Shown in pieces: positions 1 through 9,083 of a stretch of 64,000 nt of DNA. Both the position numbers and the translations under genes were made by a program. Every line of letters begins with the position of its first letter. Position 1 is the stretch's first letter. This stretch comes from DAOTWA01 sp963702935 (GTDB lineage: Bacteria; Chloroflexota; Anaerolineae; Anaerolineales; Anaerolineaceae): the NCBI GenBank assembly GCA_963702935.1, contig OY969772.1, positions 3,782,001 through 3,846,000 on the forward strand, given 5' to 3'. The notes below the pieces were generated by a model. The model was not told the DNA's origin and did not search any database. It saw only the letters and a program-made list of their open reading frames with translations.

Positions 1-1683
1 CAGGCGCGTGATCCTCTGGTGCGCCAGACGATCGTGCAGAATTTCGAGCGCGAAGCCAACATCCTGGTCACTTTGAATCATGCTTCCATTCCACGCATTT
101 ATGATTATTTCACGCACGATGAACGCTCTTACCTCGTGCTGGAATTCATCAACGGCAAGGACATGGAAGCCATGCTCAACGAGTTCAAGGGTTTTTCCCC
201 GAAGAGCAGGTGGTGGGCTGGGCCGTCGAGATTTGCGAGGTGCTCCAATTTTTGCACGATCACAAACCGGAACCGATCATTTTCCGGGACATGAAGCCTT
301 CGAACATCATGGTGAACCAGCCTGGTCACGTGATCCTGGTCGACTTCGGGATCGCCAAGATATTCAAGTCCGGGCAGAAGGGCACGATGATCGGAACGGA
401 AGGCTATTCGCCTCCGGAACAGTATCGGGGCGAAGCCACCCCGCTGGCCGATATCTACGCTTTGGGCGCCACGCTGCACCAGATATTAACCCGCCATGAT
501 CCCCGCCTGGAGCCCCCTTTCACTTTCGCCGAGCGCTCCATACGCGAGATCAATCCAGCCGTCTCGGCAGAGCTTGAAACGGTGATTAATACTGCCCTTC
601 AATATAATCCAGAAGACCGCTATAAGTCTGCTGAGGAGATGAAAGAAGCCCTCCTTTCGGCTGCTCGGAAGACGGGGATGCTTTCGCGTTTGGCTTTCCC
701 GGCCGTGACGGCCCCCATCCCGGCCAATGGCATCAAGCCGCTGTGGACCTTTGAGTGTGAAGACGAGATTTCGCGGCTCACCTACTTTTGACAATGGCTC
801 GCTCTTTGTGGGGTGTTACGATAATAACTTGTACGCCATCGATGCGGCCAACGGGGAATTCCGCTGGAAGTATACAACTGAGGGGGGCATCACCGGCAAG
901 CCGGCTGTGTTTGACAAGACCGTTTACGTCGGGTCTGAAGACCACCGGCTGCACGCCGTTTCCGCCTATACCGGCAAAATCGTGTGGACTTATTTCACGG
1001 ATGGGCCGGTACACGCCTCTCCGCGCATCGCCGAGGGACATGTTTTCGTTGGGTCAGACGACCAGTTCCTGCACGTGATCAACCTGAACACCAGCCGCAG
1101 GATCTGGCGCGTCGAGGCTTCCGGGATGGTGCGCTCGAGCCCCTTTATTTCCGATCACGTCTACTTCGGAAGCGAGAGCGGCGAGTTCTTCTGCGTCGAT
1201 TTTCACGGCGAGATCAAATGGCGCTTCAAAGCCAAGCGCGCCATTTCTTCTACGCCCTTCGTATCCCAGGGGGTAGTCTATTTTAGCTCGCTGGATTCTT
1301 ATCTGTATGCCCTGGATGCGAAGTCGGGTTGGGTCATCTGGCGATTCCGCATGGGCAAAGGCTCCATTTCTTCCCCGTGCAAAGCAGATAATTTGGTTAT
1401 CGTTGGGGCCGCCGATGGCTATCTGTATGCGGTGGATGCGGGGAGTGCGAAAGAGATCTGGCGCTTCCACACGGACCACCAGGTGAGCGGATCTCCGGTC
1501 GTTTACAAGGACTCGGTGTATTGCGGCTCCGCAGATGGAAACATCTATTGTCTGGAATACAAAACCGGTCGATTACGTTGGAAATTTACCACCGGCGGCC
1601 CTATCACAGGCTCGCCAGTTGTGTATAATGATATATTATATTTTGGATCAACTGATCATATACTCTACGCATTACTGGCCTGA
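1..1683 (+). CDS. Ser/Thr protein kinase with C-terminal PQQ-type beta-propeller (5' partial, two frameshifts)
   Basis: A Hanks-type kinase domain is fused to a beta-propeller. It probably phosphorylates cell proteins in response to a ligand bound by the propeller. The frame is open from base 1, so the N-terminus lies outside the window. The catalytic loop reads FRDMKPSN (Phe for the usual His of HRD), followed by VDFGIAKIF and the activation segment GTEGYSPPEQY. From about base 770 there are seven or so repeats of the type GxxxxSPxxxxxxVYxGSxDxxLYAxD, a PQQ/WD-like propeller. Two single-base shifts interrupt it. One base is missing near 188-197 (G or T run; the read-through should give FKG-FFPEEQV). 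One extra T lies near 769-771. They cancel, so the reading frame is the same at both ends, which points to sequence error. PP2C, VWA and FHA genes follow. Confidence 0.85.
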
Positions 1684-1773
1684 TTGTTGCAATCTGATGA
1701 GAAAACCAGGACGTACCGGACCAACCAAATACGTAGGGAGGGGACCGAAATCTTGTGTTGAGGAGACCCTTTC

Positions 1774-2670
1774 GTGAATGAGTTCTTCCGCAAGTTATTT
1801 CGCAAGGACAGGAAGCAACCCCCTGATAATATTCAGACCGCCCCGTTGTCCGAGGAACAGATCAAGGAGGTTGCGGGTGCTGGATTAAAGTTAGAGCCCT
1901 CCCAGTTAATCGTTGGATCGGGTCAGTCCGTCGGGAAACAACGTGAACATAATGAGGATACCCTCTTTGCTCTGAACTCTTTGCTTTCGGGCAATGGCAG
2001 TAATCTGCCTTTCGGCATTTTTATCATTGCAGACGGGATGGGGGGGCACCAGCATGGAGAAATTGCCAGCGTAGTTGCCACCCGCGCCATGGCCGGCTAC
2101 CTCGTTCGCAAGCTGTATATGCCTTATTTCAGCTTGTGGTCCGAGCAGCAATCCGAATCTTTGCAAGAAACCTTGCAGATGGGCATCCGTGAGGCGCAAC
2201 AGGCCGTGATCAAACAGGCGCCCGGTGGGGGCACCACGCTGACGGCTGCTTTTGTGATGGGAGATCGGGTCACCCTGGCCCACGTGGGCGATAGCCGCGC
2301 ATACTTGATCTATCCGGATGGACGCATGGAAGCCGTCACCCGGGACCACTCCCTGGTGCGGCGGCTCCAGGAGCTGGGGCAGATTACCGAAAAAGAGGCC
2401 GCCGTTCATCCCCAGCGAAACGTGCTTTACCGGGCAATCGGCCAGGGCGAGCCATTCGATGCTGATGTGACCACTTACTCCTTGCCCCATCCCGGTTATT
2501 TGATGTTATGCACGGATGGACTATGGGGAGTTGTTTCGGAAGATGACATCCTGAGAATTGTGATCAAGTCCCCATCCCCTGCGATCGCGTGCCGGGATCT
2601 GATCGAGGCAGCCAACGCAAAGGGTGGGCCGGATAATATTAGCGTTATCCTGGTGTATCATCCGAATTAA
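1774..2670 (+). CDS. PP2C-family Ser/Thr protein phosphatase
   Basis: This 298-residue PPM/PP2C phosphatase should reverse the action of the upstream kinase. The metal-binding motifs are all visible: the N-terminal GxxRxxNED-type segment (GKQREHNEDT), DGMGGHQHGE, HVGDSRAYL, CTDGLWGVV and GGPDNISVILV. About 50 extra N-terminal residues precede the catalytic domain. The start is GTG at 1774, about nine bases after a GAGGAG ribosome-binding site. It lies 90 bp after the kinase and 9 bp before the DnaJ-VWA gene, so the four genes are probably one transcript. Family and activity are clear from motifs; the pairing with the kinase is inferred from adjacency. Confidence 0.93.
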   Translation: MNEFFRKLFRKDRKQPPDNIQTAPLSEEQIKEVAGAGLKLEPSQLIVGSGQSVGKQREHNEDTLFALNSLLSGNGSNLPFGIFIIADGMGGHQHGEIASVVATRAMAGYLVRKLYMPYFSLWSEQQSESLQETLQMGIREAQQAVIKQAPGGGTTLTAAFVMGDRVTLAHVGDSRAYLIYPDGRMEAVTRDHSLVRRLQELGQITEKEAAVHPQRNVLYRAIGQGEPFDADVTTYSLPHPGYLMLCTDGLWGVVSEDDILRIVIKSPSPAIACRDLIEAANAKGGPDNISVILVYHPN

Positions 2671-2679
2671 GGCTGGATA

Positions 2680-4153
2680 ATGGTGAACAACTCAAATTAC
2701 TATACCAGACTGGGCTTACCCAGGAATGCAGCTCAGGAAGAAATTCGCTCCGCTTATTTTGAGGCGGCGCGGAAGCTGCATCCCGACACAAACCCGGAGA
2801 AGGGAGCCGTTGAGTTGTTCCTCCAGGTACAGGAAGCCTATGAAGTACTCTCGAATCCGGAGAAACGCGCTGCGTATGACGCGAAATTGACGTTGAACGA
2901 AAGCACGGCGCCGGCGGTCTCGGTGAATGTGATCTATAGCCGCAGCAGCATTCCCTACCTGAACGAGCCGCAGTTAGTCTACGTCCTCCTGGAGATGATC
3001 TCGGTGCCAGAAGCCGGCAAAGATACTTCGACGCCGCTCAATATCTGCCTTGTCCTGGATCGCTCCACCTCGATGCAAGGCGCGAGGATGGATATGGTGA
3101 AAGCCAATGCCATTCAAATGCTCAGGCAGATGCGGCCCAAAGATCTGATTTCGATAGTGGCCTTTAGCGACCGGGCGGAAGTTGTGGTAAACTCTACCCA
3201 TCCTACGGACATCAGCAAGATCGAATCGCGCATCAGTATGTTGCAGCCGGGCGGGAGCACGGAGATCTACCAGGGCCTCGAAGCAGGCATCGAGCAGTTG
3301 CGCCGGAGCCTCAGCCAGGCGTACATCAATCACCTGATCTTGCTGACGGATGGCCGCACCTATGGCGATGAAGCCGATTGTCTTCGTTTAGCCGAGGAGG
3401 TAGCCAATGAGGGTATCGGGATCAGCGGCCTGGGAATCGGGCACGAGTGGAACGATGCCTTCCTGGACAATCTTGCCAGCCGCAACGGGGGGAGCAGCAT
3501 GTACATCTCTGCCCCTCGCGACTTGCGCAAATATCTTGAGCAAAAGTTTTCCAACCTGGAAAAAGTTTATGCAGAAAAGGTAGTCCTTGAGCTAAAACAG
3601 AATGATAATGTAGAATTACGTTACACTTTTCGCTTGCAGCCCGAATCGGGTCAATTGACCACGCAAGGCCCTATCCGGGTAGGTAACATCGTTGAGTTCG
3701 AAAAGCCTGAATATCCTTATGGAATTCATGATAAAAGATCTGCCGGAAGAGATGACGGAATTAACTCTGGCGAAGGGTTACGTTAGAATGGAGATCCCCA
3801 CGCGCTCGATCCCTATCGCAAAAATCCCCATTCATCTGGTGTGCCCCATCAGTAAGGGCGCCGGAAATGAGCAGCCTCACCCTGCGATTATTCAGGCGAT
3901 GTCCCGGCTGACCCTTTATCGGATCCAGGAAAAGGCCCGCCAGGAAGTCGACGCGGGCGAAATTTCGAAAGCGACTCGCCACCTGCAATATCTGGCGACC
4001 CATTTGCTTTCGCAGGGAGAACGAGAGCTTGCCCACGTCGTCTTGATCGAAGCTGAGCACATTCAGCAGACTCAAAAATTCAGCAAAGAAGGCGATAAAC
4101 GCATTAAGTATGGAACGCGGGCCTTACTACTACCTCAACGGTCCGGAGAATAA
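2680..4153 (+). CDS. J-domain / von Willebrand A domain fusion protein (one frameshift)
   Basis: Residues 1-66 form a DnaJ J-domain with HPD at residues 34-36. A VWA domain follows, whose MIDAS motif DRSTS (residues 127-131) is complete. The tail is about 150 residues, partly helical. J-domains stimulate a DnaK-type chaperone and VWA domains bind partners through a metal, so this looks like an adaptor of the kinase/phosphatase module. The frame breaks near 3697-3700 (GAAAAG). One extra A separates the VWA part from a tail that reads on to 4153 (LPEEMTELTLAKGY and onward). Corrected length is about 490 residues. It is 9 bp from the phosphatase and 5 bp from the FHA gene. Confidence 0.85.
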
Positions 4154-4158
4154 AAACC

Positions 4159-4674
4159 ATGATCCTGTGTCCAAACTGCCAACACCACGAAATAGCCGGG
4201 GCACTCTTTTGCAGCGAATGCGGTGCCCAACTCGTATTTGCAGAGAATCTCTCCACGCAGACGATTTATCGCAGCCAATCGGACGTTTTAACGCCGCCAC
4301 AACAAAGCACCCCGCCTCTACCTGAGGCGCCCGTCGGAGCCGTGGATGCACTCATCTCACTGCATCTGGTTGACAGCGGACAGATCTTGCCTTTGGCGGG
4401 GCGCACGGAATTTACCTTGGGCAGGGTGACTGAGGGGCAACCGATCCTCCCGGATGTGGATCTTTCGCCCTACGAAGCCTATGCCCAGGGGGTATCGCGC
4501 CTGCACGCCGCTTTGCGCATAACCAACCAGCGCATCGTGATCGTTGACCTGGGCTCTTCCAATGGAACGCGGGTAAACGGCCAAAAGATCGTCCCCAATG
4601 TGGATTATCCTCTCAATCATGGCGATATGCTTGCCTTGGGGAAGCTTAAAATCCAACTTCTCATTCGCCGGTAG
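4159..4674 (+). CDS. Zinc-ribbon FHA-domain protein
   Basis: A 171-residue protein with an N-terminal zinc ribbon (CPNC near residue 4, CSEC near residue 18), a Pro-rich linker, and a C-terminal forkhead-associated domain. FHA hallmarks are GR in the first strands (FTLGR), SRLHAALR, and LGSSNGTRVNG. FHA domains bind phosphothreonine, so this is a likely reader for marks written by the upstream kinase. ATG at 4159 starts 5 bp after the DnaJ-VWA stop. The phosphothreonine-binding role is family knowledge; the partner is inferred. Confidence 0.9.
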   Translation: MILCPNCQHHEIAGALFCSECGAQLVFAENLSTQTIYRSQSDVLTPPQQSTPPLPEAPVGAVDALISLHLVDSGQILPLAGRTEFTLGRVTEGQPILPDVDLSPYEAYAQGVSRLHAALRITNQRIVIVDLGSSNGTRVNGQKIVPNVDYPLNHGDMLALGKLKIQLLIRR

Positions 4675-4694
4675 TTCCGCAAGGGAATAATTGC

Positions 4695-4934
4695 ATGCCA
4701 ACTATTTTAATTCACCTGATGAATGAAGATCCGGTCTTGGGTGAAGTGGAAGAACTGCCAGGCACTGAAGCTACACTGATATTGGTCCAAAACCCACGCC
4801 GCAAGGATGGAAAGGACCTGGTCTATCTCGAGCCCAATGTGGTATCTGTAATGTGGCCTGTTTCGAGGATCAGCTTCATCGAGGTGATGCCGACCGGAGA
4901 AGAGGAACAGATCATTGGGTTTGTAAGGGAGTAA
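4695..4934 (+). CDS. Conserved-looking small protein of unknown function
   Basis: A 79-residue protein that I do not recognise. It has no signal peptide or membrane segment. The sequence alternates short beta-like stretches (ILIHLM, LILVQNP, VVSVMWPVSRISFIEVM) around an Arg/Lys-Asp turn, consistent with a small beta-barrel, but that is only an impression. It lies 20 bp after the FHA gene and its stop is 5 bp before the response regulator start, so it belongs to the same transcript. Confidence 0.6.
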   Translation: MPTILIHLMNEDPVLGEVEELPGTEATLILVQNPRRKDGKDLVYLEPNVVSVMWPVSRISFIEVMPTGEEEQIIGFVRE

Positions 4935-4939
4935 GCTTT

Positions 4940-5686
4940 ATGCCAGAGGATCAATTTGCGAACCGCCGCATTTTGGTGGTTGATGACGAAGAAAGGATGG
5001 TGCGGTTCATTCGGCTAAACCTTGAGCACGATGGCTTCCAGGTTACGGAGGCATACCGCGGGGCCCAGGCGATTCAACGCCTGCGGGACGCGATCCCGGA
5101 TGTGGTGCTCCTCGACGTCATGCTGCCCGACATCGATGGCTTCGAAGTGCTCAAAATGATCCGTGAGATCAGCTCGGTGCCGGTCATCATGCTCACTGCC
5201 AAGGGCGAAGAAGATGACCGCGTGAGGGGGTTGGAGCTGGGCGCGGATGACTACGTGACCAAACCCTTCAGCCCGCGTGAGCTGGTCAGCCGCGTGCGGG
5301 CAGTCTTACGGCGGGTTGCCACGGAGAGTGGAAGTGTTCACGGTCTCATCGAAGTGGACGACCGTCTAAAGATCGATTTTGACCGGCGCGAAGTCTGGGT
5401 GGAAGGACAGTTAGTCAAGTTGCGCCCCACCGAATATCGCCTGCTCTTCCACCTCGTCCAAAATGCGGGGTGGGTCGTGACGCACGACCAGCTCCTGGCT
5501 AAAGTATGGGGGTACGAATATCGGGACGAGCCCCACTACGTGCGACTTTACATCAATTACCTGCGCCAAAAGCTGGAAAAAGACCCGGCCAACCCCAAGT
5601 ATATCCTTACCGAGCGGGGAGTAGGCTATCGCTTCGTGGATTTCCGCAGGCAAAAAACCGGCGAGCAGCCTCAGCCCAACGGCTAA
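4940..5686 (+). CDS. OmpR/PhoB-family response regulator
   Basis: A 248-residue two-component regulator. The receiver domain has the acidic pair in VVDDEERM, the phosphoacceptor Asp59 in LLDVMLPD, and the conserved Lys in TKPFSP. The C-terminal winged helix carries the usual LRPTEYRLLFHL and YVRLYINYLRQKLE recognition segment. ATG at 4940 was chosen because the receiver domain begins ten residues later; an in-frame upstream start at 4853 would only add out-of-family residues overlapping the previous gene. No histidine kinase is adjacent, so the partner is unknown. A hairpin at 5719-5751 follows. Confidence 0.93.
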   Translation: MPEDQFANRRILVVDDEERMVRFIRLNLEHDGFQVTEAYRGAQAIQRLRDAIPDVVLLDVMLPDIDGFEVLKMIREISSVPVIMLTAKGEEDDRVRGLELGADDYVTKPFSPRELVSRVRAVLRRVATESGSVHGLIEVDDRLKIDFDRREVWVEGQLVKLRPTEYRLLFHLVQNAGWVVTHDQLLAKVWGYEYRDEPHYVRLYINYLRQKLEKDPANPKYILTERGVGYRFVDFRRQKTGEQPQPNG

Positions 5687-5718
5687 GCCAGAATTCTCAT
5701 TTCTAACGCATTGCTAAT

Positions 5719-5751
5719 AAACCGTTTGCATTTTTCTAATGCAGACGGTTT
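5719..5751 (+). terminator. Hairpin after the response regulator
   Basis: A 13-bp stem (5719-5731 with 5739-5751, one G-T wobble) has a 7-base loop and is followed by an AT-rich tail rather than a clean T run. It probably ends the 1-5.7 kb transcript before the heat-shock gene. Confidence 0.6.
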
Positions 5752-5802
5752 ATATATTAGGTTGACTTAAAGTTGTCGATATTATGAAAGAAGGAGGTTG
5801 AT

Positions 5803-6243
5803 ATGTCTAATCTTACTCGTTGGGAGCCCATGCGGGATATGGTTACGATGCGGGACTTCGTGGACAGATTCTTCAACGAGCCCTTTTTCAGCCGTAGAAG
5901 CCTTCTGGAGGGCTTTAACTCACCGGCCCTGGATATGTACGAGACCGAAAATGAAGTCGTGGTGAAGGCCGCGCTACCCGGCGTCAAGCCGGATGACATC
6001 CAGATCTCTGTCACCGGGGACGTGCTGACTATTCGCGGCGAGGTGAAGAAGGATGAGGAAGTGAAGAACGCGAATTACCAGATGCGCGAGCGCAGCTATG
6101 GAGCCTTCTCTCGTTCCATTCCATTGCCGACATCTATCGTCGCCGATCGGGCCAAAGCCGAGTTCGAGAGCGGCATTCTCACCCTGACTTTGCCGAAGGC
6201 TGAGGAAGTCCGACAGAAGACCATCGCCGTCAAAGCCAAATAA
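5803..6243 (+). CDS. Hsp20 / small heat-shock protein
   Basis: A 146-residue alpha-crystallin-family holdase chaperone. The N-terminus (RWEPMRDMVTMRDFVDRFF) is the usual bacterial Hsp20 arm. The crystallin domain runs from about residue 40, with ALPGVKPDDI, LTIRGEVKKD and the G-x-L motif ESGILTLTLPK near the end. A strong AAGGAGG site lies 7-8 bases before ATG 5803. It has its own intergenic region upstream (5752-5802), and a hairpin follows at 6263. Confidence 0.95.
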   Translation: MSNLTRWEPMRDMVTMRDFVDRFFNEPFFSRRSLLEGFNSPALDMYETENEVVVKAALPGVKPDDIQISVTGDVLTIRGEVKKDEEVKNANYQMRERSYGAFSRSIPLPTSIVADRAKAEFESGILTLTLPKAEEVRQKTIAVKAK

Positions 6244-6262
6244 GCGCAACCCATATTGTGCT

Positions 6263-6296
6263 CGTCCATCCCTGCCGCATTCGGCGGGGATGGACG
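6263..6296 (+). terminator. Stem-loop after hsp20
   Basis: A 15-bp GC-rich stem (6263-6277 with 6282-6296, one wobble) with a 4-base loop. No long T run follows, only GGAATTTTAA about ten bases later. It may be a terminator or a processing hairpin. Confidence 0.55.
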
Positions 6297-6325
6297 GGCA
6301 GGAATTTTAAGGCAGAGGATGCTTC

Positions 6326-6520
6326 ATGCCAGTCTATACTTTTGTATGCCCTATTTGTGGAGCACGTTTTGAAAAGCAAGTTTCCTTTAACGGGGACATC
6401 GAAGAGCTACGTTGCCCGAACGGCCACACCCACGTGAGGAAAGTTTTTTCCGCGCCCGCCGTGATTTTCAAGGGCAGCGGATGGTACAGCACGGATCATC
6501 GGGCAAAGAAGACCGATTAA
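6326..6520 (+). CDS. FmdB-family zinc-ribbon protein
   Basis: A 64-residue protein starting MPVYTFVCPICG. It has the two metal-ligand pairs of the FmdB family: CPIC near residue 8 and CPNGH near residue 30. The C-terminal patch FKGSGWYSTD is highly typical. FmdB proteins are small putative regulators of unknown function, first seen next to formamidase genes. A ribosome-binding site (GGCAGAGG) precedes ATG 6326. Confidence 0.9.
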   Translation: MPVYTFVCPICGARFEKQVSFNGDIEELRCPNGHTHVRKVFSAPAVIFKGSGWYSTDHRAKKTD

Positions 6521-6574
6521 CTCTTGCATGTCTGTAAACTCTCGACTATACTCATCGCGGAGGAAAATGCATTC

Positions 6575-7228
6575 ATGCCAAAACAGCATATTCTGGTAGT
6601 AGATGACCACGAAGTGGTTCGGCTCGGGCTGAAGGCGTTATTGGAACATCATCCGCAATTTGAGGTGGTCGGTGAGGCTGGGACGGCAAAAGAGGCGCTC
6701 GAGGAAGTTGCCCGTCTGCTGCCAGATGTCGTGCTGATGGACATCCGCTTGCCAGGCGCTTCGGGAATCGAAGCCTGTGAAGAGATTACCCGGCGTTTCC
6801 CGGATACGCGCGTGATTATGCTCACCTCCTACGCGGAGGATGAAATGCTGTTTTCTGCCATCCGCGCCGGCGCATCGGGCTACGTACTCAAGCAGATCGG
6901 TGGGGAAGACCTGGTGAAGGCCTTAGAGACGGTTGGGCGCGGCGAGGCGTTGCTGGACCCGGCAGTGACTCAAAGGGTATTTCAAGAGGTGCGCAGGGCC
7001 GTCAAAGAAGAAGAGGCTTCGGCTTTTGCGAACTTGAGCCAGCAGGAAAAACACGTCTTGTTATTGGTTTCCGAAGGCAAGACCAACCGCGAGATTGCCA
7101 AAGCTTTATTCCTGGGAGAAGGCACGGTGCGAAATTATGTCAGCAGCATCCTCTCGAAGCTGGGCGTCAGCAACCGGGCAGAAGCGGCGGCCTACGCCGT
7201 CGAGCACAACTTGAAAGAATACATCTAA
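6575..7228 (+). CDS. NarL/FixJ (LuxR)-family response regulator
   Basis: A 217-residue regulator. The receiver domain has VVDDHE, phosphoacceptor Asp56 (VLMDIRLPG) and the conserved Lys in YVLKQI. A C-terminal LuxR helix-turn-helix follows (LSQQEKHVLLLVSEGKTN, then REIAKALFLGEGTVRNYV). ATG 6575 was chosen because it sits about ten bases after GCGGAGG and starts directly at the receiver domain. No kinase is adjacent. A strong terminator follows at 7234. Confidence 0.94.
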   Translation: MPKQHILVVDDHEVVRLGLKALLEHHPQFEVVGEAGTAKEALEEVARLLPDVVLMDIRLPGASGIEACEEITRRFPDTRVIMLTSYAEDEMLFSAIRAGASGYVLKQIGGEDLVKALETVGRGEALLDPAVTQRVFQEVRRAVKEEEASAFANLSQQEKHVLLLVSEGKTNREIAKALFLGEGTVRNYVSSILSKLGVSNRAEAAAYAVEHNLKEYI

Positions 7229-7233
7229 ACTTC

Positions 7234-7265
7234 AAAAAGGCCGGGCCGAAAAGCCCGGTCTTTTT
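7234..7265. terminator. Bidirectional rho-independent terminator
   Basis: The stem pairs 7234-7246 with 7253-7265 around a CGAAAA loop. It is flanked by an A run on the left and a T run on the right, so it works on both strands. It separates the converging LuxR-type regulator and the minus-strand TIM-barrel gene. Confidence 0.9.
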
Positions 7266-8119
7266 TATGCATGAGGCCCATCTTCCCACAGTCTCTGCAT
7301 GTAGAGGGCGTCTTCTTCTAGAACGGGGCTTTCGCATAATATCCGTCCGCCGCAAGCGTGCTCCTGCAAAGCGCGGAACAAACCTTTTAGATCCAGGTCG
7401 GCTTCCTGGAGAGGCAGATGATTGCGCTCTCCCTTGGGCCCGTATTCGATGCCGGAGAGGTGAACGTGCAAGTGGTGGAGAGCCTCTTCCCCAAGCGCCT
7501 GCGCGTAGCGATCGAGCAGCTTCATCCATTCAGCATAACTGTTCATGGAGCCGTCGCCGGGGCGGGCATGCAGGTGCGCGAAATCCAGGCAAGGCGCCAC
7601 CTGCTCCGGAATGGACTGGCTCATCGCCAGAGTATCTTCCAACGAGCCCAGCATGGCGGATTTCCCCATCGTTTCCGGGCGCAGGGTAGCCGGATTCCCG
7701 GCGTCGCGCAGCTCTTTCACGCAACTCTCGAGCCGCTGAATGGCAGTGGGGAGGACTTCTGCGGGAGAGTGTTCGAAATAGGAGCCGGGATGGAAGATGA
7801 TATCCGTGGCGCCTGCCAGGTTCCCAAAATGGGCGGCGTCCATGAGCCGTTTGCGTGACTTGGGCCACTCTTCCTCGTTTGCATTCAGATTGATAAAGTA
7901 AGGCGCGTGCACGCTGACAGAGATGTCGTTTTCCTGGGCGGCCTGGCGAATCGCCCGGCAGGTATCTTCCGTGACTCTCACGGACTGCACCCAGCCGAGC
8001 TCCAGGGCTCCCAATCCCAGGGATGCGATTTGCTGAACGGCTCCCACACTCCCGCCGGGTTTCTTGGGCGCGGAGGTGGGAGAGCCGACCGTGCCGAAGC
8101 GAAAAGCAGGTTGGGTCAT
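7265..8119 (-). CDS. TIM-barrel protein of the AP-endonuclease 2 / sugar isomerase superfamily
   Basis: A 284-residue xylose-isomerase-like TIM barrel, closest in feel to endonuclease IV. Visible metal-ligand style segments are VHAPYFINL (residue ~70), IIFHPGSYFEHS, LRPETMGK, CLDFAHLHARPGDG, HVHLSGIEYGPKGE and the terminal ILCESP. Endonuclease IV proteins cut at abasic sites with three zinc ions, and most of the expected His/Glu/Asp ligands are present. The start at 8119 (MTQPAFRFGT) has AAAGGGA upstream; an in-frame ATG at 8167 would add 16 doubtful residues. Nuclease versus isomerase cannot be settled by eye. Confidence 0.78.
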   Translation of the reverse strand: MTQPAFRFGTVGSPTSAPKKPGGSVGAVQQIASLGLGALELGWVQSVRVTEDTCRAIRQAAQENDISVSVHAPYFINLNANEEEWPKSRKRLMDAAHFGNLAGATDIIFHPGSYFEHSPAEVLPTAIQRLESCVKELRDAGNPATLRPETMGKSAMLGSLEDTLAMSQSIPEQVAPCLDFAHLHARPGDGSMNSYAEWMKLLDRYAQALGEEALHHLHVHLSGIEYGPKGERNHLPLQEADLDLKGLFRALQEHACGGRILCESPVLEEDALYMQRLWEDGPHA

Positions 8120-8185
8120 ACGATTCCCTTTCTTTACATTCTCCCCCTGGCGCAGGCGTGCGGCCAAGAAGGGGTGCGGATTAGC

Positions 8186-8575
8186 TTAGCGAGGGCCAAA
8201 CAAAAGGCCGAGTCTGGCCCACAGAGGCGGCCCCAGGATCAGCAGACCGATCAGAATGGCGGAGAGGGCCGTGATGAGCACGGCGGCTGCGCCGACGTCC
8301 TTCCCGACTTTGGCCAGGGGGTTGCGTTGCGGGCTGGCCAGGTCCACCACGGCTTCCAGGGCCGTGTTCAGGAATTCGGCGGTCCACACCAGGGCAATCG
8401 TCAAGATCAGCACGGCCCATTCCATCAGCCTGATGTGGAGCCATAGCCCCAGGCCAATTACCATGATAGAGGCCAGGGCATGGATCCAGGCGTTCTTTTG
8501 GGTGCGAATGACGAACCACCAGCCTGAGAAGGCGTAGCCAAAGGAATGGGCGCGGGAAACAAAGAAAGAGCGCAT
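8186..8575 (-). CDS. dgkA: Diacylglycerol/undecaprenol kinase (DgkA family)
   Basis: A 129-residue integral membrane kinase with three hydrophobic helices. Family motifs are AEFLNTALEAVVDL, with the catalytic Glu and Asn, and KVGKDVGAAAVLI. In most Gram-positive-type bacteria this small form phosphorylates undecaprenol for cell-wall recycling. It follows ybeY and pgpH in the same direction, an order conserved in many bacteria, so it is probably the last gene of that operon. Confidence 0.93.
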   Translation of the reverse strand: MRSFFVSRAHSFGYAFSGWWFVIRTQKNAWIHALASIMVIGLGLWLHIRLMEWAVLILTIALVWTAEFLNTALEAVVDLASPQRNPLAKVGKDVGAAAVLITALSAILIGLLILGPPLWARLGLLFGPR

Positions 8576-8624
8576 CTTATCCGGTCTTGTGTTGGGTAAA
8601 ATCCCCCGTTTCGTATCTCAAAAG

Positions 8625-9083
8625 TTACTCCAAGGGGATCGTCAGGGGGCTTCCCAGTTTCGCCAGGATCTCTGCCTGGGTAGCCCACATGGCGGCTTTT
8701 TCCTCAGGCTCGGCATGATCGTATCCCAGCAAGTGCAAGACCCCATGCACCACCAGCAACTGTACTTCTGCCTGAAGGGAGTGGCCTCCGGCCAGGGCCT
8801 GTTCTTTGGCCCGCGGCAGTGAGAGGAGGATGTCTCCCAGGTACGGGCGTTGTGTGTCGGGGTCGGTCTCGTCAGAGGGGAAAGAGAGCACGTCAGTGGG
8901 AGCATCGATACCGCGGAACTGTCTGTTGAGAGAGCGAAGCTGTTCGTCGTCGGTGACGACGATGGTCAGGTCTACTTCTTCGGAGGGGGATTGCCGGGAT
9001 TCGAGGGCCGCCAGTGCGCTCTTTTCCAGCCAGTCGGGCTTTACTTCTGCCGCAAACAGTTCGTCGATGTGGAGAACGATCAT
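8625..9083 (-). CDS. ybeY: YbeY endoribonuclease
   Basis: A 152-residue metal-dependent RNase acting in 16S rRNA maturation and ribosome quality control. The zinc site HGVLHLLGYDH (H-x3-H-x5-H) is intact. The preceding LNRQFRGIDAPTDVLSFP block is the usual substrate-binding region. Its ATG overlaps the stop of pgpH by four bases, which implies translational coupling. Confidence 0.97.
   Translation of the reverse strand: MIVLHIDELFAAEVKPDWLEKSALAALESRQSPSEEVDLTIVVTDDEQLRSLNRQFRGIDAPTDVLSFPSDETDPDTQRPYLGDILLSLPRAKEQALAGGHSLQAEVQLLVVHGVLHLLGYDHAEPEEKAAMWATQAEILAKLGSPLTIPLE

Noticed and set aside
5761..5802. Sigma-70 promoter for hsp20 (TTGACT with TATTAT)
   Set aside because: The spacer is only about 12 bases, so it is not a plausible promoter; no other clear elements or CIRCE/HAIR box were found.
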